64,000 nt of DNA from CALNXN01 sp942490645 (GCA_942490645.1 CALNXN010000006.1:186001-250000); one strand, 5' to 3'; positions 46,336-56,551 are shown, numbered from the stretch's first letter. The notes: generated from the letters alone by a model not told the origin. Numbers and translations: made by a program.

Positions 46336-46443
46336 CTTCTTTAACGTCTATTCTACCGTTGTGCTGCACCGGGGTCTCATCGTTGCCATGCAACGGTTGC
46401 CACCCGGCGTCCACTCGGTGTTCGCCCTTGCGGGCGGACCCCG

Positions 46444-47619
46444 TTAGTCGGTGATCTTCGACACAACGCCCGCGCCAACGGTGCGGCCGCCTTCGCGGAT
46501 CGCAAAGCGCAGGCCCTGCTCCATCGCGATCGGCGCGATCAGCTCAACCCCAAACGACACGTTGTCGCCCGGCATCACCATTTCCGTGCCCTCGGCCAGC
46601 TGAACCGTGCCCGTCACATCCGTCGTGCGGAAGTAGAACTGTGGGCGGTAGTTGGCAAAGAACGGCGTGTGACGGCCACCCTCTTCCTTGGTCAGAATGT
46701 AGGCTTCGGCCTCGAACTTCGTGTGCGGCGTCACGGAACCGGGCTTGCACAGCACCTGACCGCGCTCAACGCCTTCACGCTCAACACCGCGCAGCAAGGC
46801 GCCGATGTTGTCGCCCGCTTCACCACGGTCCAGCAGCTTGCGGAACATTTCAACGCCCGTGCAGGTCGTTTTCTTGGTGTCGCGGATGCCCACGATTTCG
46901 ATCTCGTCGCCCACGTTGATCACGCCACGCTCGACCCGACCGGTCACAACCGTACCACGACCAGAGATCGAGAACACGTCTTCCACAGGCATCAGGAACG
47001 GCTGATCCACGGCGCGCGCAGGCGTCGGGATGTACTCGTCCACGGCCGCCATCAGCTTGCGGATCGACTCTTCGCCGATCTCGGGATCACGCCCTTCCAT
47101 CGCCGCCAGAGCGGAACCGGGGATCACGGGAATGTCGTCGCCGGGGTACTCGTAGGAGGACAGCAGCTCGCGGATCTCCATCTCCACCAGCTCCAGCAGC
47201 TCCTCGTCATCCACCTGGTCGACCTTGTTCATGTACACAACCATGTGCGGAATGCCGACCTGGCGGCCCAGCAGAATGTGCTCGCGCGTCTGGGGCATCG
47301 GGCCGTCGGCCGCGTTCACAACCAGGATCGCGCCGTCCATCTGGGCGGCACCCGTGATCATGTTCTTGACGTAGTCCGCGTGACCGGGGCAATCCACGTG
47401 CGCGTAGTGACGGTTCTCCGTCTCATACTCAACGTGCGCCGTCGAGATCGTGATCCCACGCGCTTTCTCTTCAGGCGCGCCGTCAATCTGGTCATACGCC
47501 TTGAAGTCGCCAAAATACTTCGTAATCGCAGCCGTCAACGTCGTCTTGCCGTGGTCAACGTGACCAATCGTGCCAATGTTTACGTGCGGTTTATTCCGTT
47601 CAAACTTTGCCTTTGCCAT
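46444..47619 (-). CDS. tuf: Elongation factor Tu, copy 2
   Basis: 391 residues from MAKAKFERNKPHVNIG. About 98% identical in DNA to copy 1 and differing in two residues. Similarity stops at the ATG on the upstream side and continues about 130 bp past the stop, through the terminator. Stands alone, with its own promoter at 47,678-47,706. Confidence 0.98.
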   Translation of the reverse strand: MAKAKFERNKPHVNIGTIGHVDHGKTTLTAAITKYFGDFKAYDQIDGAPEEKARGITISTAHVEYETENRHYAHVDCPGHADYVKNMITGAAQMDGAILVVNAADGPMPQTREHILLGRQVGIPHMVVYMNKVDQVDDEELLELVEMEIRELLSSYEYPGDDIPVIPGSALAAMEGRDPEIGEESIRKLMAAVDEYIPTPARAVDQPFLMPVEDVFSISGRGTVVTGRVERGVINVGDEIEIVGIRDTKKTTCTGVEMFRKLLDRGEAGDNIGALLRGVEREGVERGQVLCKPGSVTPHTKFEAEAYILTKEEGGRHTPFFANYRPQFYFRTTDVTGTVQLAEGTEMVMPGDNVSFGVELIAPIAMEQGLRFAIREGGRTVGAGVVSKITD

Positions 47620-47677
47620 TTTGGCGCCCTTCGCTTTATCGGGGTCATACGCGACCCGCTTGCCTTACATGGCGCGG

Positions 47678-47706
47678 CATGTATTGCGAACGCGACAGGA
47701 AATCAA
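47678..47706 (-). promoter_or_regulatory. Promoter for tuf copy 2
   Basis: Minus strand TTGATT (47,701-47,706), 17 bp, TACATG (47,678-47,683), about 60 bp upstream of the tuf ATG. Confidence 0.55.
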
Positions 47707-47727
47707 GCGCGAGTGTGGGCTCGCAGC

Positions 47728-48333
47728 CTATTCCGTCTGGGTAAGGACGTCTTCGGCCTCCACCGCGACGGGTGTAGCAAGCTCTTCTGGGGACTGCGGT
47801 TGGAACCAGCCCGCTTCGGCGTTTTGCTTGACGAGAAACCGTTCGATGGCCTTGGATACGTTTTCGGCCAAGTTCACCAACTGCTCTTCGCGCGTCAGGG
47901 TATAGCCCGACCCGATCAAAGCACCGCTGCCAAAGCTTTCCAAAACGGTGATCTGCTCAGGCTTTTCATTCAGTTTCTTGCCTGCGGCATCATCCCAAAC
48001 CGTCAGGCGCACGATCATCGCCGACTTGGGCGCCAGCACCAGCGGTATGCCCGGAGTGGCCAGATTGTATCCCTCGACGCTGACACCGAAGTGATAAGTG
48101 CGCGGGCTTTCGTAGCGATCGAACCGATCCGCGATGGCTTGGGTCAACGCCTGCGTCAGTTCCTCCTCCGTCGCGGGGCGGCTGATGGCGAGCTTTTGCA
48201 CCTTGGGTGCCACAACGATGTTGTGACCGAGGCTGAAATCACCCAATGGCACCGGCGGGTCTTTGAGATCCGACGTGCTGGCGCAAGCCGCCAGCATCAC
48301 ACACACCATCAAAAACCCAACAATCCGCACCAT
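47728..48333 (-). CDS. Putative lipoprotein
   Basis: 201 residues from MVRIVGFLMVCVMLAACAS; AGGA before the ATG. The lipobox LAAC follows a signal peptide, so cleavage and lipid attachment at the Cys at residue 17 are likely. The mature part has no recognised domain; TRTYHFGVSVEGYN and ADRFDRY hint at a small beta-rich protein. Divergent from the P450 gene. Confidence 0.7.
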   Translation of the reverse strand: MVRIVGFLMVCVMLAACASTSDLKDPPVPLGDFSLGHNIVVAPKVQKLAISRPATEEELTQALTQAIADRFDRYESPRTYHFGVSVEGYNLATPGIPLVLAPKSAMIVRLTVWDDAAGKKLNEKPEQITVLESFGSGALIGSGYTLTREEQLVNLAENVSKAIERFLVKQNAEAGWFQPQSPEELATPVAVEAEDVLTQTE

Positions 48334-48470
48334 AGATCCTACCCCGTCAAACCGCAGTTCCTCTTGCCTAACGCAGCGCGCTTGGGCGCGCAATCGTTTG
48401 CGCCAATCTGGCCAATTGGTCGTGGGCGTTGCGGCGCCTATATTAAGCCTCAGCCCTAGAGGAGTTCACC

Positions 48471-49841
48471 ATGACGATTGCCATGCAGACCCAGACCACA
48501 CCGTTACCGGTGCGTGTGCCCTTGGTGAATGAACCGTGGGGGTTGCTCAAAAGCCTGAACATGGCGCGTCAGAATGTGCTGCGGATCATCCCCGAGATTG
48601 CAACGACCCAACCCATGGTGTCGGGCAAGACCGGCAAACGCTGGCATATGGTGATGGACCCAAAGGCGATCCGGCAGATGCTGCTGGACCGTGTGGATGA
48701 CTATCCCAAATCGGTGGTGACCAAGAACCTGCTGAAACCGGCCATCGGCGAGTCGCTCTTTATTGCCGAAGGGGCGCATTGGCGCTGGCAACGGCGCGCG
48801 GCGGCCCCGGTGTTTTCGCATCGCAACATGCTCAATCTGGCGCCCATCATGACGACCGCCGCTGAACGCGCAGCCCAGCGCATTGCCGATGCCGGACCGC
48901 GCGCCGTGGATATGCTGGATGAGATGGTGACGACCACATTCGACGTGATCTCGGACGTCACCTTTTCGGGCGGCGATACATTTGACCGCGATGCGGTGCA
49001 CCATGCAATTGATCACTACATCGCAGAGGCGGGCAAAATCTCGCTCTTTGATATCCTCGGTGCGCCCGATTGGGTGCCACGACCCGGGCGCATCATGTCG
49101 GGCAAGGCGCTCAAGGAAATGAAATCCATGGCCGATCAGGCGATCGAGGCCCGTGCAGGCCGGGGTCACGAGGGCGTGCCTGATTTGCTCGATCTGTTGC
49201 TGGAGGGCGAAGACCCCAAGACCAAACGTCAAATGAGCACGGCCGAACTGCGCGACAACTTGCTGACCTTTATCGTCGCGGGTCACGAGACAACGGCGCT
49301 GACGCTGGCGTGGTCGATGTATCTGGTGGCGTTTGACCAAGACGTGCAGGACCGCGCCCGCGCCGAGGCGCAATCGGTGTTGCAGGGCCGCGCGGCCACG
49401 GGGGCAGACGTCGAGAACCTGCCGTTCATTCGCCAGATCATCGACGAGGCGTTGCGCATGTACCCACCCGCTGGCGTGATCTCGCGCACCGCCATGAAGA
49501 ACGACACGCTTTGCGAGCGAGAAATACGCCCCGGCGATACCGTCATGATCCCGATCTACGCGCTGGGGCGGCATCACATGTTGTGGGACGAGCCCGACGC
49601 CTTTCGCCCTGACCGGTTTGCCGACCGCAAGGCGATCGACCGCTACGCATACCTGCCGTTTGGGGATGGGCCACGCATTTGCATCGGCGCATCGTTTGCC
49701 TTGCAAGAGGCGGTGATCATCCTCGCCACCCTGCTCAGCCGGTTCCGTTTCAAACCCGTGCCGGGGCGCAACCCGGAGCCCGTGATGATCCTGACTTTGC
49801 GCCCACAGGGCGGTGTGTGGCTGACGGCGGAGGCGGTTTAG
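48471..49841 (+). CDS. Cytochrome P450
   Basis: 456 residues; AGGAG six bases before the ATG. I-helix AGHETTALTLAW, ExxR-type EALRMYPPAG, and the haem loop PFGDGPRICIGASF with Cys404 as axial ligand. No N-terminal membrane anchor, so a soluble bacterial P450 that needs ferredoxin and reductase partners; none is adjacent. Substrate unknown. Confidence 0.95.
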   Translation: MTIAMQTQTTPLPVRVPLVNEPWGLLKSLNMARQNVLRIIPEIATTQPMVSGKTGKRWHMVMDPKAIRQMLLDRVDDYPKSVVTKNLLKPAIGESLFIAEGAHWRWQRRAAAPVFSHRNMLNLAPIMTTAAERAAQRIADAGPRAVDMLDEMVTTTFDVISDVTFSGGDTFDRDAVHHAIDHYIAEAGKISLFDILGAPDWVPRPGRIMSGKALKEMKSMADQAIEARAGRGHEGVPDLLDLLLEGEDPKTKRQMSTAELRDNLLTFIVAGHETTALTLAWSMYLVAFDQDVQDRARAEAQSVLQGRAATGADVENLPFIRQIIDEALRMYPPAGVISRTAMKNDTLCEREIRPGDTVMIPIYALGRHHMLWDEPDAFRPDRFADRKAIDRYAYLPFGDGPRICIGASFALQEAVIILATLLSRFRFKPVPGRNPEPVMILTLRPQGGVWLTAEAV

Positions 49842-49923
49842 GGGGTTGGTGATTTTCTGGCTGTGTTGCCGTTGACCAAAGGTCTGCTACCGTGACCCCC
49901 GACAAAATGAGAAGGGTGGTAAT

Positions 49924-50360
49924 ATGGTCGAAGGTCTCAGCCACATCACACTTGTTGTCAGCGATCTCGACAAAACAGAAGAAATGCTGACGACAGTCCT
50001 CGATGCGACGAAAATCTATGACAGTGGCGACAAGACGTTCTCACTATCCAAGGAACGCTTTTTCGACATAGGGGGCATCTGGGTTGCGCACCATGGAAGG
50101 CGAACGACGTTGCTCACCAAACCGTGCAACCACATCGCTTTCCAAAATAGGCCCCTATGAGTCACGGCCGACGAAAGACTGACAGTCGGACGTATTCAAT
50201 CGTTGGCGGGCAAAGCTGGATCGTATTCCGAAGATAGCCGCTCGCGCGTCAGGACGGCTGAGAGGCCAAGTCAATCTACTTTTACGACTACGACAATCAC
50301 ATGTTTGAGTTACACAGCGGCACTCTGGAAGAACGTTTGCACCGTTACGCCGAAACGTGA
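49924..50360 (+). pseudogene. FosX-type fosfomycin resistance gene, broken
   Basis: The first frame starts MVEGLSHITLVVSDLDKTEEML, the vicinal-oxygen-chelate start of FosX/FosA-type enzymes, and contains TFSLSKERFFDIGGIWV. It goes out of frame near 50,075. NHIAF appears in one frame and the C-terminal pattern YDYDNHMFELHSGTLEERLHRY in another, ending at 50,358-50,360. At least three shifts are needed to join the pieces over 437 bp, more than one expects for sequence error alone, so this may be a decayed gene. FosX hydrates and inactivates fosfomycin; activity here is unlikely as written. Confidence 0.7.
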
Positions 50361-50651
50361 AGCGGCGCGTTCACTGCGCCGCGATGCGGAGCGATTTGGT
50401 TCAAATCCGCCATATGCAACGACAGCGTTTCAATGCCATCTGCAAGCACAAGGCACCACCTGAACACCCCACCGTGCGGTGCTGAATTTTCCGTTTGGTT
50501 GGAGCTGCTCGAACCTGCCGTCTCGCATGACGTCGATTCGTGAGCAAAAACATCTCTATAAATCAGTGCACTACAGCCGAACCAACCACACTCAACCCGC
50601 ACCAGAGCGCGAAAAAACTTCACCCTTTCGCGTGCGAAAGACACCGCTCGG

Positions 50652-53072
50652 TCAGGTGAAACGGTTGTCCCTTGGAAAGCCGCGCGGGGCCATGCGACCG
50701 GCGCTTGCGCGTTTGCCGGTCCATTCGGCCAGCTCCGTTTCCGTGCGGGTCCGGCCCGCCGGGTCGAGCCAGCTGAGACCCTCCGCCAAGGTAAACGTCG
50801 TTGCATCGGACAGCCCGCCGTCCTTGTATTTCTGCAAACGCACGCCCTTGCCGCGGCCCATTTCGGGCAGCTCGTCCAGATCAAATACCAGCACCTTGCG
50901 GTTCTCGCCCACCACTGCGACGCTGTCGCCGTCCACGGGTTTGCACACAACCGCGCGTGTCTCACCGCGCACGTTCAACACCTGCTTGCCCGTGCGGGTC
51001 TGCGCCACCACGTCATCTTCCGGCACCACAAAACCGTCGCCCGCAGAGGAGGCCACCAGCAGTTTGCGCCCCGCCTGATGGGTCAGGATCGTGACGATCT
51101 CGGCCTCGTTCGGCAGGTCCACCATCAGGCGCAGCGGCTCGCCCATACCGCGCCCACCGGGCAGGTTCGCCGCCGACACAGTGTAGAACCGCCCGTTGGA
51201 CCCAAAGACCAGAAGCCGGTCCGTGGTTTCAGCGTGGAAGATAAACCGCGGCCCGTCGCCATCCTTGAATTTCAATTCGCGGGTCAGGTCGATATGCCCG
51301 GTCATCGCCCGCACCCAGCCCATCTGACTGCACACGACGGTGATCGGTTCGCGGTCGATCATCGCCTCAAGCGGCACGTCCTCGACCTCGCCGGCTTCGG
51401 CAAAGGTGCTGCGCCGCGCACCGCCCTCATAATCCTTGCCGAACTGTTTTTTCGTTTCGCGTAACTGTTCGGCGATCCGGGCCCATTGCAACTCTTCGCT
51501 GTCGAGCAGGTCCTCCAACTCGGCGCGTTCCTCCATCAACTCGGATTGCTCACGCACCAGCGCCTGTTCCTCCAGACGCCGCAGGGAGCGCAACCGCATG
51601 TTCAAAATGGCTTCGGCCTGCACATCAGACAGCCCGTTTTCACGGCCCGCATAGCTTTGTGGGGTCTTGCGCTCGGGGTCGTCGGTCAGCCCCGCAGGTG
51701 CGACCGCATCCTCATCCACGATCAGCTGCAGCGCACTCACATCCACGCCAGTCAGCGGTGATCGGTAATCCGCCTCTGATGTGGCACGGGCAAAGGTCGA
51801 CTGGTGCACGTGGCTCCAGTCCTCGTACATCAGCGCCACCTTGGGGTCGTCGTCATAGCGGATGATGTCGATCACCCGGTCCAGATTGACAAAGGCGGTG
51901 ATCAGCCCGGCCAGCACCTCCAGCCGGTTGTCGATCCGCGCCATCCGATGACGCGAGCGGCGCAGCAACACATCCTGGCGGTGATCCAGAAACGCCCGCA
52001 GCACCTCTTTCATCGAGCAAACCTTGGGCGTCAGCCCGTCGATCAGCACGTTCATGTTCAGCGAAAACCGCACCTCCAGTTCGGAGTTGCGGTAAAGCAT
52101 GCCCATCAAGACCTCAGGGTCGACGTTCTTGGAGCGCGGCTCGAGCACCATGCGGATGTCTTCGGCGCTTTCGTCGCGCACGTCGGCAAGGATCGGTATT
52201 TTCTTGGTCTGGATCAGCTCCGCAATCTTTTCGATCAGCTTGGATTTCTGAACCTGATAGGGGATCTCGGTGACAATGATCTGCCACTGGCCGCGCCCCA
52301 TATCCTCGACCTCCCAACGGCAGCGCAGCCGGAACCCGCCTTTGCCGGTGCGGTAGGCCTGCGCGATGTTCTCGGGCGGCTCCACGATGATGCCGCCGGT
52401 TGGAAAATCCGGACCCGGCACGTAATTGAGAAGCGTGTCATCGCGGGCATCGGGTGTCTTGATCAGGTGCAGGCAGGCGTCACACAATTCCGAGATGTTA
52501 TGCGGCGGGATGTTGGTGGCCATGCCGACCGCAATCCCGGACGACCCGTTCGCCAAGAGGTTGGGAAACTGCGCGGGCAGCACCACAGGCTCGGTCAGCG
52601 TGCCATCGTAGTTTTCGCGGAAATCGACGGCGTTCTCGTTCAGACCTTCCAGCATCGCCTCGGCGACGGCGGTCATGCGCGCTTCGGTATAGCGGCTGGC
52701 GGCGGGGTTATCGCCGTCGATGTTGCCGAAATTGCCCTGGCCGTCGACCAGCGGGTAGCGCACGTTGAAGTCCTGCGCCAGCCGGGCCATGGCGTCGTAA
52801 ATCGCCGCGTCCCCATGCGGGTGATAGTTGCCCATCACGTCGCCGGAAATCTTGGCCGACTTGCGAAAGCCTCCGTTTGACGCCAGCCGCAGTTCTCGCA
52901 TGGCATAAAGAATTCGGCGGTGAACGGGTTTCAGCCCGTCGCGCGCATCCGGCAAGGCGCGGTGCATGATCGTCGACAGCGCATAGGTCAGATAGCGATC
53001 GCCCAGCGCGCGGCGCAGCGGCTCTGATTGCTCGGCCGCGTCCATATTGGGTGTGTCGGTATCATTCGCCAT
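50652..53072 (-). CDS. parC: DNA topoisomerase IV subunit A
   Basis: 806 residues from MANDTDTPNMDAAEQ. Breakage-reunion domain with MGNYHPHGDAAIYDAM near the active-site Tyr, then the C-terminal beta-pinwheel repeats. The residue equivalent to the quinolone-site Ser is Ala, which I believe is common in this group, so it is not evidence of resistance. The frame to 53,153 is open but this ATG is the family start. Confidence 0.95.
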   Translation of the reverse strand: MANDTDTPNMDAAEQSEPLRRALGDRYLTYALSTIMHRALPDARDGLKPVHRRILYAMRELRLASNGGFRKSAKISGDVMGNYHPHGDAAIYDAMARLAQDFNVRYPLVDGQGNFGNIDGDNPAASRYTEARMTAVAEAMLEGLNENAVDFRENYDGTLTEPVVLPAQFPNLLANGSSGIAVGMATNIPPHNISELCDACLHLIKTPDARDDTLLNYVPGPDFPTGGIIVEPPENIAQAYRTGKGGFRLRCRWEVEDMGRGQWQIIVTEIPYQVQKSKLIEKIAELIQTKKIPILADVRDESAEDIRMVLEPRSKNVDPEVLMGMLYRNSELEVRFSLNMNVLIDGLTPKVCSMKEVLRAFLDHRQDVLLRRSRHRMARIDNRLEVLAGLITAFVNLDRVIDIIRYDDDPKVALMYEDWSHVHQSTFARATSEADYRSPLTGVDVSALQLIVDEDAVAPAGLTDDPERKTPQSYAGRENGLSDVQAEAILNMRLRSLRRLEEQALVREQSELMEERAELEDLLDSEELQWARIAEQLRETKKQFGKDYEGGARRSTFAEAGEVEDVPLEAMIDREPITVVCSQMGWVRAMTGHIDLTRELKFKDGDGPRFIFHAETTDRLLVFGSNGRFYTVSAANLPGGRGMGEPLRLMVDLPNEAEIVTILTHQAGRKLLVASSAGDGFVVPEDDVVAQTRTGKQVLNVRGETRAVVCKPVDGDSVAVVGENRKVLVFDLDELPEMGRGKGVRLQKYKDGGLSDATTFTLAEGLSWLDPAGRTRTETELAEWTGKRASAGRMAPRGFPRDNRFT

Positions 53073-53298
53073 ACATGCTGTGTAGCCGGGCCGTGCGGCG
53101 TGAACAAGAAGGCTTGTGTCCGTGTTTTGTCGGTCGACCGATCCGCAGCCCACGGTCGTGTCACAGACGACACAATCGCATCGGGGGAGACCAAAGTCGC
53201 AGATTTCCCCCTGCCGGGAATCGCCTTGGTGCGGTAGATCACGTCGCAGGGGATATTTGTGGTACTATTGCTGCGTGTTTGGTTGAGGTGACGAGACG

Positions 53299-53871
53299 AT
53301 GAAAACGTTCATTCTGCTGACGTTCGGGTTTTTGGGTCTGGTTTTTTTCCAGATGAGCGGTGGTGCGTCGTTTGATCCGCAACAGGCACGCTCCGAGATC
53401 GTGGCGGCGCGGATGGCCAAAGCCGAACCTATTACGACCACTGAATTGGACCCCGTGCAGAGTGCGCCCGCGCCGAATGAGGCGGTTACACGCGTCTCGC
53501 TAAGCCTTGCGACGTTCGACGATATCGTCGCCCCTAAAGAAGAGCCCGCTCAAGAGCCGCAAGCGCCGATCCTGCCCCAAGATGAACTGACGGCCGAACC
53601 GAGGGTGATCCTGCCCAGCATTATCTTTTCCGGCTCGACCACGGCGGCGGCCTCGGCCAACATTGCGTCGTCGGCCGATATCCGCAGCGTTGCGCGCAAC
53701 AGCGTTAACGTGCGCGGCGGCCCGAGCACCAGTTTCGCGGTCGTGAACCAGTTGAACGAAGGCCAACAGGTCGAGGTGCTGGATGATCCGGGCAACGGCT
53801 GGGTCCAGCTGCGCCCCTTGGATGGCGGCCCCGTGGGTTGGATGGCGGATTTCCTGCTGACCGACGGCTGA
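53299..53871 (+). CDS. SH3-domain exported protein
   Basis: 190 residues. An N-terminal hydrophobic segment (ILLTFGFLGLVFFQM) serves as signal anchor. Residues ~130-188 form a bacterial SH3 domain (SVNVRGGPSTSFAVVNQLNEG...NGWVQLRPLDGGPVGWMADF), which usually binds cell-wall peptides or periplasmic partners. Linker is Pro/Ala/Glu-rich. Divergent from parC. Confidence 0.8.
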   Translation: MKTFILLTFGFLGLVFFQMSGGASFDPQQARSEIVAARMAKAEPITTTELDPVQSAPAPNEAVTRVSLSLATFDDIVAPKEEPAQEPQAPILPQDELTAEPRVILPSIIFSGSTTAAASANIASSADIRSVARNSVNVRGGPSTSFAVVNQLNEGQQVEVLDDPGNGWVQLRPLDGGPVGWMADFLLTDG

Positions 53872-53927
53872 CCTTGTCAGCGCCGTCGCATCGCGGCATG
53901 AGGGGTTGACCCTCACGAAAGACGAAG

Positions 53928-54758
53928 ATGCAAAAAAACATTCTCATTACCGGCTGCTCGAGCGGCATAGGATATGCCTGTGCGGTGGGCCTGCGCGCAC
54001 GCGGCTGGCGCGTATTTGCCGCCTGCCGCAAACCCGAAGATTGCGACAGGTTGCGCGCGGAAGGGTTTGACAGCCCGCTGCTGGATTATGACGACGCCGG
54101 CACGTTACAATCGGGTCTGGCCGAGGTGCTGGAGGCCACAGGTGGGACGTTGGACGCGCTCTTTAACAACGGTGCCTATGCGATCCCCGGCGCTGTTGAA
54201 GACCTTCCCACCGAAGCATTGCGCGCGATTTTCCAGAGCAATTTCTTTGGCTGGCACGAGCTGACCAGGCTGGTTATTCCGGTGATGCGCGCGCAGGGGC
54301 ATGGCCGAATTGTGCAGTGTTCTTCGGTTCTGGGGTTTGTCGCGCCCCCGTGGCGCGGCGCCTACAACGCGACGAAATACGCGCTGGAAGGGCTGACTGA
54401 CACGCTGCGCGTGGAAATGCGCGACACCGATATCGACGTCATCCTGATTGAACCCGGCCCGATCACCTCGGCGTTTCGCGCCAATTCCACCAAGCAGTTC
54501 GAACGCTGGATCGACTGGAAGTCTTCGGCCCGCAAGGAACAATACGAAACTCAGCTTCTCAAACGCCTCTATGACAGCGCCAAAACACCCGACCGGTTCG
54601 AACTGCCGCCCGAGGCGGTGCTGGACAAGCTGGTTCACGCCATTGAAGCGCCCCGTCCGCACCCGCGGTATTTTGTCACCAAGCCGACCTACATCATGAA
54701 CATTTTGCGCAGGCTTTTGTCGACGCGCGCGTTGGATCGGGTGTTGTCGCGCGGCTGA
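53928..54758 (+). CDS. SDR-family NAD(P)-dependent oxidoreductase
   Basis: 276 residues. Nucleotide-binding GCSSGIG at residues ~9-15, FNNGAY near 84 and catalytic YNATK (Tyr-x-x-x-Lys) near 145. Reaction unknown; nearest textbook relatives reduce or oxidise small alcohols and ketones. Starts 56 bp after the SH3 gene. Confidence 0.9.
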   Translation: MQKNILITGCSSGIGYACAVGLRARGWRVFAACRKPEDCDRLRAEGFDSPLLDYDDAGTLQSGLAEVLEATGGTLDALFNNGAYAIPGAVEDLPTEALRAIFQSNFFGWHELTRLVIPVMRAQGHGRIVQCSSVLGFVAPPWRGAYNATKYALEGLTDTLRVEMRDTDIDVILIEPGPITSAFRANSTKQFERWIDWKSSARKEQYETQLLKRLYDSAKTPDRFELPPEAVLDKLVHAIEAPRPHPRYFVTKPTYIMNILRRLLSTRALDRVLSRG

Positions 54759-54837
54759 TGACGCAGCGTTTCGTATTTCGGGTTCGCTTTTGCGGCGCTG
54801 ACGGCTACATGAACGCCATCAGTCGAAAGGATACCTC

Positions 54838-55026
54838 ATGGACCCGTTATTTGTTGCGATCATCGTTGCCTGTCTTGCCGTCGTGGTGATCCTGATGCTC
54901 GGCCTCGGCGGGTTTGCGAGTGGCGGGAAATTCAACAAGGACAACTCCAACAAACTGATGCGCTACCGGATCGGAGCACAGTTTATCGCTGTCGTCCTTA
55001 TCGTAATTTACGTGTTTTTCAGATAA
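54838..55026 (+). CDS. HIG1-type twin transmembrane protein
   Basis: 62 residues; AAAGGA before the ATG. Two hydrophobic segments (residues 5-26 and 45-62) flank a polar GGKFNKDNSNKLMRYR loop, as in small HIG1/Rcf1-like proteins of Rhodobacteraceae that associate with cytochrome oxidase. Function is inferred from shape only. Confidence 0.6.
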   Translation: MDPLFVAIIVACLAVVVILMLGLGGFASGGKFNKDNSNKLMRYRIGAQFIAVVLIVIYVFFR

Positions 55027-55045
55027 TCAAGAAGGCGGTCAGACT

Positions 55046-55618
55046 ATGGTGGTTCTGAACAAGATTTACACAAAAACCGGAGACGCCGGGGAAACAGCAC
55101 TGGGCAATGGCGCGCGTGTTGCGAAACATGCGCTGCGGGTCACGGCTTACGGCACATCGGATGAGTTAAACTCATTTGTGGGCGTGGCGCGCTTGGTGGC
55201 AGAGGGTGATATGGACGTCGCCCTGAGCCGTATTCAGAACGACCTGTTCGATCTGGGCGCGGACCTGTGCCGCCCGGATATGGAACAAGATGCGGAGGCC
55301 GAATACCCACCATTGCGCATGGTTGACGCGCAGGTGGCCCGGTTGGAAACGGAAATCGATGCGATGAACGCCAATCTGGACCCATTGCGCAGTTTCATCC
55401 TGCCCGGCGGCACCGCGTTGGCCGCGCATCTGCATGTCTGCCGTACTGTGTCACGCCGCGCGGAACGGCTTTGCGTTGAACTGGCCACGATGGAGGCGAT
55501 CAACACGTCGGCGGTCAAATATCTGAACCGGCTGAGCGACTGGTTCTTTGTTGCGGCCCGCGTGGCCAACAACGGCGGCAAGGATGATGTACTTTGGGTG
55601 CCGGGCGCAAACCGCTGA
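55046..55618 (+). CDS. Cob(I)yrinic acid a,c-diamide adenosyltransferase (PduO type)
   Basis: 190 residues. Starts VLNKIYTKTGDAGETALG, the ATP-binding N-terminal motif of PduO/MMAB enzymes, and contains VTAYGTSDELNSFVGVAR and FILPGG. Makes adenosylcobalamin from cob(I)alamin. Followed by etfBA. Confidence 0.92.
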   Translation: MVVLNKIYTKTGDAGETALGNGARVAKHALRVTAYGTSDELNSFVGVARLVAEGDMDVALSRIQNDLFDLGADLCRPDMEQDAEAEYPPLRMVDAQVARLETEIDAMNANLDPLRSFILPGGTALAAHLHVCRTVSRRAERLCVELATMEAINTSAVKYLNRLSDWFFVAARVANNGGKDDVLWVPGANR

Positions 55619-55790
55619 GACCGGTCAAAACAGGGCCCCTAAGCGGGCAATCCGGGTGAAACGCGGCGTCGCAGGGCCAAGACGTGACGATTTTGCACTG
55701 TTTTGGAACGCGCGGCTTCGTTAAACCACCCTCAGATGACTTTGGCTCGTCCACCACGGGGGTGAGTCGCAACCAAGGAGAGAGACGCAG

Positions 55791-56551
55791 ATGAAGGTTC
55801 TTGTACCTGTCAAACGCGTGATCGACTACAACGTGAAAGTGCGCGTCAAAGCGGACGGATCGGGTGTTGATCTTGCCAACGTGAAAATGTCGATGAACCC
55901 GTTTGACGAGATTTCCGTCGAACAGGCCATCCGCCTCAAAGAAGCAGGTCAGGCCGACGAAGTCATCGTGGTGTCTGTCGGCGTCAAGCAAAGCCAGGAA
56001 ACACTGCGCACTGCTTTGGCGATGGGCGCGGATCGCGCAATTCTGGTTGTCGCGTCGGACGATGTTCACAACGACATCGAGCCCTTGGCCGTTGCGAAGA
56101 TCCTCAAAGGCGATCATCGACGAAGAACAGCCCGGCCTTGTGCTGTGCGGCAAACAGGCGATCGACAACGACATGAACGCCACCGGCCAAATGCTGTCGG
56201 CGCTGATGGGCTGGAGCCAGGCGACATTCGCATCCGAAGTCGCGATCGAAGGCGACAAGGCCGTCGTGACCCGCGAGGTGGACGGTGGTCTGCAAACGAT
56301 CAAGGTGAACATGCCCACGGTCATGACCGTTGACCTGCGCCTGAACGAGCCGCGCTATGCGTCGCTGCCCAACATCATGAAGGCCAAGAAAAAGCCGCTG
56401 GATGAAAAAACCGCCGCCGATTACGGCGTTGATGTCAGCCCCGCGCCTCAGCGTCGTCAAAACCGTTGAACCCGAAACCCGCAAGGCCGGCATCAAGGTG
56501 GGTTCGGTGGACGAACTGGTGGCGAAACTCAAAGAAGTGGGGGCTGTGTAA
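55791..56551 (+). CDS. etfB: Electron transfer flavoprotein beta subunit, two apparent frameshifts
   Basis: About 253 residues joined. Starts MKVLVPVKRVIDYNVKVRVK with AGGAGAG upstream. The frame breaks near 56,107 (one extra A in AAA; removing it gives KILKAIIDEEQPG) and near 56,440 (one extra C in CCCC; removing it gives VSPRLSVVKTVEPETRKAG). Ends TAATG, sharing one base with the etfA ATG. AMP-binding subunit that passes electrons from acyl-CoA dehydrogenases to ETF-QO. Confidence 0.93.

Noticed and set aside
46669..48459. 596-codon plus-strand frame opposite tuf copy 2
   Set aside because: Antisense shadow of tuf, with the same shadow opposite copy 1; not a real gene.
50362..50382. GCGGCGC/GCGCCGC stem as a terminator after fosX
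   Set aside because: No T-tract on either strand; probably chance in GC-rich sequence.
50652..53072. Quinolone resistance from the Ala in the ParC hotspot
   Set aside because: Alanine at this position appears normal for the group, so it is not evidence of a mutation.
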